Shown here one piece after another: positions 17,001-24,000 of a DNA stretch of 26,088 nt. The notes under the pieces are model-generated. The model ran no database searches. It was not told the origin of the DNA and saw only the letters and a list, made by a program, of their open reading frames with translations. The stretch is from Planctomycetota bacterium (GTDB lineage Bacteria; Planctomycetota; Planctomycetia; Pirellulales; Pirellulaceae). The translations under genes and the position numbers were made by a program. The DNA lies in contig JAPLNJ010001230.1 of NCBI GenBank assembly GCA_026692885.1, positions 1 through 26,088 on the forward strand, written 5' to 3'. The number at the start of each line of letters is the position of its first letter. Within the stretch, counting starts at the first letter, position 1.

Positions 17001-17943
17001 CGTCGCTGGTCTGCCGACGCTCGTGGACGGACTTGGCGAGCGGCGCTGGCGAGTGTCGCTCAGTCACCGACAACTGCCGCAGACGCTTCAAGTGATCTTC
17101 ACCGGTCACCTGGATGCGACGCACAAACACCCGATTCACGGTGCGCTCGAGGCTCCCCAGATCCGGGACGTACCCGTCCAACGCACACTCTGGACCGTGC
17201 GCGGCCCCTGGGCCGTGCGGTTTCCCGACCTCCCCGGTGAGGATCTGCCAGACGGCTGGACGCAAGACATCCACCGCCTCACGAACATGGTGGAGCTGAT
17301 GGAAAGTGCCGCCAGTCTGTTCGCGGAGAGCATGCCCCAGGACGTGACGCGGTGGTACTTGCCCTGGGCGACCCGCTGGGCCGCTGTTCGCGGGCGGTTG
17401 GAGCAGTGGCGAGACAGCGCGGGTGCGATCTCGACGTACGATCCGAACCTGCTCGCCGACCTGGAGCGGCGGCAGGAATCGCTGGCGGCCAAGCTCCAGG
17501 CCGCCTGCCCGCCGTCCGCGCCGAAACCAGCCACTCCGTCCGTTCCGTCCGTTCCGTCCGTTCCCGATCTGGCCGCGTTTCCTGTAGCGACTTCCGAACC
17601 GGATTCCCGCACCTACTGTCGAGCCTTCTCCGGATTTGCGGAGACGATCGAGCTCGAACCGCCCATGACCACCGCCCGTCACATCAAGGATCGACTGGTC
17701 GGCGTCGGCGTGTTGTTCGGTCTCGCCCTGGTCGGTTGTTTACTCCTTCCGCAGCCAGCCTTGGCCTTGGGTCTCGCCCGTCGCGCCCCGCTGGTCGGTC
17801 TGCTCCTGGGCTGGGCTTGGTGGTGGTGGGCTGTTCCCAGCCTGCTCGGTCTGCTCGTCTCCGCCGCCAGTGTCTTGATTTGGATCGCCAGTTGGCTGCC
17901 CTTGCGACGCCTGCCAGCCGGAGTGGCTGTGAAAAAATCGTAG
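11035..17943 (+). CDS. 2302-aa head-to-tail fusion of two membrane-anchored beta-rich modules (modules 2 and 3)
   Basis: No known family is recognised. The start is ATG 11035 in the ATGA overlap. A signal peptide core (WLLVALFAGSVRA, cleavage expected after A67) follows an unusually long 50-residue leader that derives in part from a palindromic repeat. Module 2 runs from about 68 to 1080 and begins QYRWMFIPEDEI...EVYLPVKRSAFDQLL; membrane helices follow at about 1085-1160. Then comes a second signal-like stretch (LWLAVGCGGLSAGTGWA, about 1180-1200) and module 3, which opens with the matching pattern HRVYVPVGEGN...YVFVPRSCYDALQ. Module 3 ends near 2110, followed by a helical, partly SVP-repeat linker and two or three C-terminal membrane helices. 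Ectodomains are beta-rich. I infer fusion of two copies of the gene-1 type ancestor. The TAG stop lies in a repeat. Function is unknown; an envelope or surface structural role is a guess. Confidence 0.8.
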   Translation: MSRRTLAPAKPAALRSAAGNKLPIAGRRRAHVVASLRDAKPGLGETGPRACCAGWLLVALFAGSVRAEEPLQYRWMFIPEDEITKLGEVYLPVKRSAFDQLLSTIRARQAAPGRGARLAEAAYTARLDRHELVEGQANLSIVHSGKTPALLPLDPCGLVIGEATWASAPSPATPSPPNPGAKTDGPSQPVGDTTTVPGAPDAKLGQEAKLGLNDRGQWVAYVETSGTLQFPWSLKGGRGPLGEVRLELRLPACPVNHLVLEIPTGFKPVTEQGVTYPIPERPARNDFQSWGIDLGGTCFTVLHVIPEQLDWQSQRLVLVREFSTYRFSPQGAEVQVELHFDVYHQPLRYVTLSLDTSLELVQAEQGDSRLRWSQSAGPDEDRRQLVLELAEPLAGEDQVLRLRAVAPALLGTPWQLPTLSVTDAIWQAGRVTLEVPRPLVLEQLNTENCRQESVSPLPSPASGEVVQIQCFQSQPGILACLRSQEGGVTAQTGTTIRLGSSASTAQLVADFTSAGVQCFRLELDVAAHWNIDAVEAEPASMLEDWSLAQRATRSQRLLLRLREPLRPERPLHLVIHASGRGVSTDGPTSSELLRLGTWANVDVVRALVSLGAEPPHQIRFAGDAELVRLDPTKLSAAEAGLVSSVPGGVVFVDRLENIPWTVALSSEAPNYSAEINIETVVEDKTVQQSVRIRCLPRASSLSRLLVHFSESSEDSLRWTSAAEPTLTVDARPLTVDARRLLPQEDTFSGGETWQIVLPRPQDMPFELRAERVSKFGAKLGEMFTVPLATLPDAATQLGWVTVRTPLALSVGIDEERVWPVPAESPPPDQSATTRGVFRYDSFQVGRIAVVRKASDELPPTVWAWSCQMISRAAREGRAVHTVVYQLENTGAVQLALTRPVLAKGWRVTVDGRELTGPDDGGERLPVPIPLPRGVRFPSLRVEYTTEDQPLAAFGTVSAYWPQVDISVLGRSWIVWLPPEFDRLPASGNAASPTWTERLFAPLVRTTSQTPCNPLAPNAWQRFGAPSELPAVAGLTGADPWFRETKRANAELAETGWAAHAVPVPWPAVGAPPVEAELQLRVYRPGVVQALGWVAFLMALGLAWSLTRRRVLLAIPLTAAAGLVALTCPGYLVPVGSGGFLGTLLAMWLVVFRRQEPDAVGGKVSTTPSKFGAAAFTNLSLWLAVGCGGLSAGTGWAVQPTAEPAPPSSSTTIHRVYVPVGEGNQPVGDYVFVPRSCYDALQREASAGEANLLKWLIRNAEYRVVFHGGETDEKLAATELVARYELDIFQPDAKILLPIAAEQVQLLPNRARLDGQPAVVAWMADGTGLSVAAQGSGKVVLELAFCPHLDDRESSAGFDIRIPRVARSLVRFELSAAMPKVQVPSALGGMELDERTGELLAKLGPTERLSVQWSPDTDLEPSVSELEVDQLMWLKIEPGAVVLDTRLTFRSSGKPLQQVRLQVDPQLRLLPPKADQPIAAYYVSPREPATLILELKPPYRKACSLEVSFLVMDATGPGKLTPPRLQPAADRVQRRWLAVSVAPSLQCDLSEELLGYERERGDFAAAWDPLPMPPQFLLDLPPEQTTGSLTTSLKIPQIKATPQLDVAIGSESANLLWHVDINLTAGILFQHRLLVPKEVAVRSVAVVEQGAARAAHWSRDEKGVVTVLLDGPLAESHQLQLAGQLPLPKTRQLKLPRLTVADGEVSAEQVQIYRHPEVQVNLTKQTGYTAVRDAQLGQYRQGWGRLVAALETSPKPDLSASLQLTVAPNRPRVQARLVILLSRPEEAWRAVADYDLQIEGGVLDVLRLDIPEEWTAPFELEPAAECECVAWPGQPRQFLVIRPPQAVSERYRIRVRGAISTAPGERVRAPDILPLDVDHAQRYLVAPTRIKQRQIAWETSGLVPASLPTDYVSPPLPSYISYRAPKPRFQATIKDVKVESGSARVRFADLRVDCGPEGGWRGVATFDLEPAGLTACELELPPNQHLVQVTVAGLPTLVDGLGERRWRVSLSHRQLPQTLQVIFTGHLDATHKHPIHGALEAPQIRDVPVQRTLWTVRGPWAVRFPDLPGEDLPDGWTQDIHRLTNMVELMESAASLFAESMPQDVTRWYLPWATRWAAVRGRLEQWRDSAGAISTYDPNLLADLERRQESLAAKLQAACPPSAPKPATPSVPSVPSVPDLAAFPVATSEPDSRTYCRAFSGFAETIELEPPMTTARHIKDRLVGVGVLFGLALVGCLLLPQPALALGLARRAPLVGLLLGWAWWWWAVPSLLGLLVSAASVLIWIASWLPLRRLPAGVAVKKS
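11085..11174. repeat. Diverged palindromic element inside the start of the second giant gene
   Basis: GGCAGGAAATAAGTTGCCC at 11085-11103 matches the arm of the elements at 543-653 and 17951-18045 at 16 of 19 positions. Two hairpins follow, as in those elements: 11134-11140 with 11144-11150 (7 bp, loop TCC) and 11156-11163 with 11167-11174 (8 bp, loop GGA). The right arm is not recognisable. The stretch is read through in frame and encodes about residues 17-47, just before the signal-peptide core. Confidence 0.6.
13208..13249 (+). repeat. Perfect 21-bp tandem duplication in coding sequence
   Basis: The 21 bases 13208-13228 are repeated exactly at 13229-13249, keeping the frame and giving LTVDARPLTVDARRL in module 2 of the fused protein. 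The identity at the DNA level suggests a recent slippage event. It adds seven residues in a region between beta strands. Confidence 0.9.
17535..17561 (+). repeat. Three perfect 9-bp tandem repeats in coding sequence
   Basis: The unit TCCGTCCGT occurs three times without change, in frame, encoding the SVP repeats of a proline-rich linker (PSVPSVPSVP) before the C-terminal membrane helices of the fused protein. It is a likely site of length variation between strains. Confidence 0.9.
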
Positions 17944-17950
17944 GGTGGGC
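17926..17950. repeat. Repeat supplying the stop codon of the second giant gene
   Basis: Bases 17926-17950 (ending GAAAAAATCGTAGGGTGGGC) match the reverse complement of 7595-7619 at 23 of 25 positions. The TAG at 17941-17943 inside it ends the fused gene, so the final residues (AVKKS) are encoded by the repeat. Another palindromic element starts directly after it at 17951. Confidence 0.75.
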
Positions 17951-18045
17951 GGCAGGAAATAACTTACCCAACTCAAGGTAGGATGGTCTTCCAAGACCGT
18001 CCCGATCGGCCTGGAAAGGCCGACCTGCGGGTAAGTTATCTTTCC
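17951..18045. repeat. MITE-like palindromic element, copy 3, between convergent giant genes
   Basis: The left arm GGCAGGAAATAACTTACCC (17951-17969) pairs with a slightly worn right arm at 18029-18045. Internal hairpins are 17985-17990 with 17993-17998, and 18006-18012 with 18017-18023. The order of the inner hairpins is reversed relative to copy 1 (543-653), so the element is inserted in the opposite orientation. It fills most of the 150 bases between the fused gene and the convergent exoprotein gene and could fold in both transcripts. Confidence 0.85.
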
Positions 18046-18093
18046 GAATCGCGACACCAGTTCCTGCTTCGCTCCCTACCGGCCCCGAGCGGT

Positions 18094-21000
18094 TCAGACC
18101 TCGCGTTGGGGACCTCGCGCGGCGGCTACGTCCAACGCAATCGTCGAGAGGGTGTCTTCGGCCAACGGGTCCAGTAGCTGCTCCCATTTCAGCGCGCTGA
18201 GTGCACTGGATGCGGGGCGGTAGGCTGCCGTTCGAGCACTCGAGACAGCGAACGGCTGTACGGCTCGCGTCGCTCCGCTCGGCTGCCCATCACCGGAGTT
18301 ACTCTGCGGCAGGAACGGCACAGCTGTGCTCGTCGGGCTCACCAGTTGCAGGACGAGCGGGCTCATCGCCAGCGTCGCCTCGCCACTCGTGCCGGCCACC
18401 GGGGATGCAAACACAAGCCCGGTTGCAGGCGCGGTCGGGAGAACCCCGGAGTCGCCTTCCGCTTCCGCCACATGCGGGGTAGCGGCAGCGTTCAGGTAGG
18501 CAATGATCGCCAGGACGTCCTGTGGCGTCACCGCGTCATCGCCGTTGACATCCAGGTACGACGGCGGACCATCGCCACTCGGCGGCGGAACCGGCAGCTG
18601 GCGCGTGTGGTTGGCGTTGATGTCCCAGATCGTGACCAGCACGTCCAAGGGCTTCACGTACCCGTCGTTATCCACATCGCAGGGCAGGCGGACGTTCCGC
18701 CAGGGATGGTCGGAATTCGTGAGGATGTTGATCAGATCCGTGGTTGCGCTGCCGACGTTACCGCTAGTCACGTACAGTTCATAGTCGCCAGCCTGGTTCA
18801 CGGTCAAACCGGAGAACGTGGCGACCCCGGCGCTTGCAGCCGCGCTAAGCGTCCCTCTCAGCGTGGCTCCGGTTCCCGTGTAATCCACGAGCGCGACGGT
18901 CACATTACCGGCAAAAGAAGTGTCCACGTTCCCGGCGCTGTCCGTGGCTGAGACGGTCAGGCCAAAACTGTCCGAGACTCGCACGTGACTCGCAGGCTGC
19001 GACGTCACGGCCAGTTGATTGGCTGTAACATTGAAAGCTGGCGACAATCCGGCGGCCAGGCCCGCGCCGGTGGCTTGGAGCACGTAGCCGATCCCCTGTT
19101 TGTCGAGCGTCAGGCCCGAAAACACCGCCCAACCATTGGCGGCGACCGTGAGCGTCCCGCCGAGGTTTGCGCCGCTGGGGTTCGTCTCCAAACGGAGCGT
19201 TACGTTGCCGCTGAAGCTTGCAGCCAAATTGCCGAAAGGGTCCTCGGCGACCACAATCACGGCGAACGGGGAACCGGCCAGCGCGTTGCCGAATGGACTC
19301 GAGACCGCCAGTTGTGTGGCTGCCGCGGCATTCACACCAAAGGCGCCGGTCGTCGCGGGCAGAAGGCCACTGCCGGTCACCGACAACCAGTCGTTGGAGC
19401 CCGCGTGAGTCGCCGTCAGATTGGAAAAGGTTGCGACGCCGTTGCTCGCCGTTACGCTGAGCGTTCCCGCCAGGCCCGTATCCAGGGGGTCGTCAAGGGT
19501 CACCAGGCCCTGGAAGCTCGTGTCCACGCTTCCAAAATCGTCTTCCGCGGTCACTGTCACGCCGAAGTTGCTGCCGGCGACGATGTCGCTGGGCGGCTGC
19601 GACGTGACCACCAGCTGAGTGGCAGCACCCACCGGTGTCACGCTAATTTTACTGGTGGTCGCACTCAGGCCGTCGCCTGTGGCCCGCAAAACGTAGCCGG
19701 CGCCGGGTTTGTCAAGGCTCAAATCCGCGAATCGGGCGACACCGTTGATCACGCTGACGGTGAGCGTTCCTCCCAGCGTGGCGCCTGTCGGACCGTTCGT
19801 AAGCTGGAGGGTCACGTTGCCATGGAACGTCGGATCGAGGTTGCCCAGGAAATCTTCGACGGCGAAATCGACTTCAAAGGCGGCGGTCGCCGTGACGTTA
19901 CTGGGGGGAGGATTGATGATCGCGAGTTGGCTGGCCGTCGCGAGGACGACGTCGAACGTGTTGGTGGTTGCCCCCGCCAGATGATCGCTGGTGACCAACA
20001 GGGAGTTCTCGGCGCCGGCCTGTTCGATCAACACGTTGGAGAACGTTGCTACGCCGTGGACCGCCATGGCCACGACCTGCCCGCTCAGTCTTCCTGCCCC
20101 GCTCGCCTCCGCAAGAACTACCAGGCCATTGAAACTGGTGTCAAGGTTTCCCGCTCCGTCGCGGGCCTGGACGAGCAAGCCGAAGGGGGCACCGGCTGTC
20201 ACGATGCCAGGCGGTTGGATCGTCACCACCAATTGATCGTTGGTAACGTCGAAAGCCGGTCCAATCCCCGCGGTCAGACCGGTACCGGCGGCTTGGATCG
20301 CGTAGCCGCTGCCTGGTTGATTGATGGCGAGCCAGGTGAAGGTGGCCACGCCTTTGACCGCCTGGACAGTCAACGTGCCGCCCAGGACGGCGCCGCCAGG
20401 GTTGTTGGCCAGCGTCAGTGTGACGTTGCCGTTGAATTTCGGATCGACGTTCCCCAAAGGATCCTCGGCGCTGACTTGCAGCGGGAAGGACGCGCCGGTC
20501 AGGACGTAGGTGCCGAGGGCCGAGACGGCCAATTGCGTGGCGGCCGCAGCGGCGACGTTGAACGCGGACGAGGCGACTACGGTCAGGCCGTCACCGCTGG
20601 CCTGGAGCGTGTAGCCGCTGCCCGCGGTATCGACTGTCAGGCCGGAGAAGGTCGCCACGCCGTTCACGGCAGTCACGGTCGTCGTCCCGCCGAGGGCGGC
20701 GCCGGTGGCGTTGTTGATCAGCACCAGCATGACGCTACCATTGAAGGAGCTATCGACATTCCCCCGGCCGTCCTTGGCTTTGACCACCATATCGAAGCTG
20801 GCACCGGCCGTGACGCTGCCGGGCGGCTGAGAGGTCACCACCAGTTGATCGGCCACGTCGAAAGCGGGCGAGGTGCCCGAGGCCAGGCCGTTGCTCGTGG
20901 CCTGGAGCGTGTAACCGCTGCCCGGCGCGGAGATCGTCAGCCCGGAGAAGTTGGCCAACCCGGCGGTGGCCGTGGCGGTCCGCGTGCCGCCCAACACAGC

Positions 21001-24000
21001 GCCGCCGGGGTCGTTCGCCAGCGCCAGCGTGAGGCTGCCGGCGAAGTTCGGATCGACATTTCCGTAAGGATCCTCGGCCAGTGCCCAGATGCTGAACGGA
21101 CCGTTGGGCAGCGTATGCCCGCTGAGCGTCGGAACGACCAGTTGTGTCGCTGCCGCCGCGCTCACCGTAATACTGTTGCTCCAGCCGGAAGCAATGCCGT
21201 TGGCAGTGGCGATCAGCGTGGTATCACAGGCGGTCGTGATCGTCAGTCCGGAGAAGGTTGCCACGCCGTTCACGGCGAAGACCGTGGTTGTTCCACCCAC
21301 GTCGGCCGTACGGCTAGAGATCGTGATCGGGCCGTTGAACGACGTGTTGACGCTCCCATCGGCGCTTTCGGCGGTAACCACCAGGCCGAAACTGCTGCCG
21401 GCCGTGAGACTGCTGGGCGGCTGCGTGGTCACGACCAGCGGGTCGCCCGAACCCGCGTTCGCCGGGGCGGCCGCCAGAACGGCGCCGGCCGGCTGAGTCG
21501 CCGGAGCCGGTGCAGGAGATGGGCCGGTGCCCAAGCCGAGATCCGGCTTTGCAAGCAACGCCTTGATGTCTTTCACCATCACCGGCTCGAGGCAGAGGGT
21601 GGCGATGCCATATTGCCCTCTGTCGTTGGGATGCACAGCGCCGGAACTCCGGCCGTCCATGTCTGCTTGAATACCCTGGATCCGCAAGGCTGCCGTCATG
21701 CTGTTGATCCACGGGTCGGCGGCCGCGTAGCCGTGTGTGAGAAATGCGGACAGAACATGGACAGTCTGCCAATTGGTCTTTGCCGCACTAACTCTAATGG
21801 CGTGGTTTGTCTGGGTGATCAATTGCGAGATGAATTGCGACTCTTGCTGGGAGATCTTTGCCCCTCGCTGCCACCAGGCCGACATATCACTGCCGAACTC
21901 CACCGACTGGCCCGTACTGCCGCGTGTAAAATCGGGATACTCGGTCTGGATGACGTAGTTTGGGTGAAACCGACTGTCCAGATCGGTGGCCAGTTTTAGA
22001 TACTTGTCCATCAAGCCGGGAAGCGGCGGACCGGAAATGGGGGGAGCGGGGTGATCGCCGTAAAGAGCCAGGTTGAATCTATTCTGAATGTCGGCTTCCG
22101 CCGCCTGGACCGTGGGATACCCCGTGCCAGGCATCCAACCCGCACCAGCCAATTCCTCAAGGACCTGGCCGAAACCAAGGTCATTTCCGCCAATAGAGAT
22201 CGTGACAATGTCCGGCTTCCTGGGACCGAGGATACCCTTCAATTCTGTGAGTTGCCAGGGAACAAGATCTGGGGCGGGCCACTCTAAACCATCGGCCTTA
22301 CCATAGATTCCTTTGGCCATCGTGGCCCCACTTTCGCTGAGCATCACGAACGTCACCGAAACCTTGTGATGCATGGCCTCCCAGATGTCGAAAGCGGCCT
22401 GCGACGAGGGCGCGAGAGTCGAGCGGTGGGCATTTGCGTTCTCGTGGGTCATGGCCGTGTTGGTGCCGCCATTGGCCCACATCCCCTCCGCGTAACGAGC
22501 GGATTCCGCACCGGAGGCAGCAAACTCGGTAATAAGACGATTGGGGTTCCCTTCGCCGGAAGAATACGAGTCGCCGATCGCCACGATCAGGATGTCCCGC
22601 ACATTCACGTCAGCCTGGCAGGGAGTGGATTGCCTTCCGTTAGTGAACGTTACCGTCAATGTGACCTTATACTTCCCCTGCTTGAGATGCGGAATGTCGA
22701 TCTCCGGCCCGCCATTAGCCCAGACGGTCGTGGGACCCTCGATATTCCAGTGCCACCCCGCCACGCCAGGCTTGATGTTCTCCTGCCCCCGAGTCTCCCT
22801 CGCGTCAAGATGCAACGTGTAGCCGTCCTGCGGATTGACGTAATCCGCGGCGTTGCTCAGAACGGTGTGCTTAATGTCCGTGGCGTTACGATTCACGTCG
22901 AGGCCGTAGCGTTGTGGCATGCTCCAGTCGAACTTCAACGCGGAGGATTTGATGAGCGCTTGCCATCGGCCGGGCATCGGTTGCGATGCGCCGGTACTCA
23001 CCAGGAAACAGACCTGGCCGTTATTGTTGACCGGATCGTTGATGGAAATCCCGGTCACCACCCCGACGCCCGGCACTTCGTCTCCGTTGGCAACCACCGT
23101 GTCGGGCGCGGACGGTGTCCGTATCGTGTCGCTCAGGTCGATCCCTATCGTGTGCAAGCCTGAGATTCCGTTGGAATCCGTCGCCAGGAACGCAATGGTG
23201 TACACCGTCAACTTGTCGGGGGACGTATGGTTCACGCCCACCCGGGCCGCCGGATCAAAGCTGGTCATCCCGCCGTGGTCCTCGCCCGGATCGACGATGC
23301 CGTTTTGGTTCAGGTCGTTCCAACTCTCGCCCGGATCGAGCACGCCGTCGCCCGCGACGCCGAGGATTTTCACGGGCGTGGCGTAGCTTCGCGAGGCGGC
23401 ATCGAAAGTGGAGATGTAGATTCCGGCGCCCGAGGTCGTGTTGACTCCCGCAAAGGTGATGACATTGCCGTCGTCGCTGATCCCGGCCGCGCTGACCGAA
23501 CTGAAGCCGACGCCAGCCCCAGCCAGCAATTGCAGCGAGCCGTTCATGGCCCACGGCTCGACGTAAATACTGCGGTCGTCGGTGGTCATCACGTTGAAAC
23601 CGTTGTCGGCCAGCATCGGATTGATCGTCAGGTTGCCGATACCGCCGGCCCCGACCAAGGCGCCGCTGGTATTGGAAGCAATGCGATTGTTCCCGGAAAC
23701 ACCGCTGACAATGGCGCCGTTGACGTTCGCCGAGAAATTGACCTGGCCCAGGTTGTTGATGGTCGAGTACTTGTTAATCACCTCATAGGGCGAGGCCAAG
23801 GGCAGCGGCGAAGGATAGACGCCCGCAGTGGCCGGATTCAAGAAGAACCACAACGGCGCCGACTGCCCGGCCGGAACGCCCACGGCGACCCGTGCGGCGG
23901 GCAGTCCCGGCGGATTCCCGGCGTCGGCGTTCCAGGTTTCCAAGTAAGTCAGCGGCGCGGTCGACATCGTTCCGAACGGCATGCTAATTTGCACAAGTGC

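Noticed and set aside
16123..17682. A 519-codon minus-strand frame inside the fused giant gene
   Set aside because: Low-complexity Gly/Arg/Gln-rich product with no motif. The plus-strand frame has a signal, membrane helices and continuous module structure.
18720..21455. Regularly spaced repeats of about 300 bp as a CRISPR-like array
   Set aside because: The units are too long, are diverged, and encode in-frame Ig-like domains.
18985..21999. A 1004-codon open frame on the plus strand opposite the Ig-like repeats
   Set aside because: It mirrors the repetitive, GC-biased exoprotein gene. Its product is an Arg/Gly/Ala-rich sequence with periodicity copied from the repeats and no domain signature.
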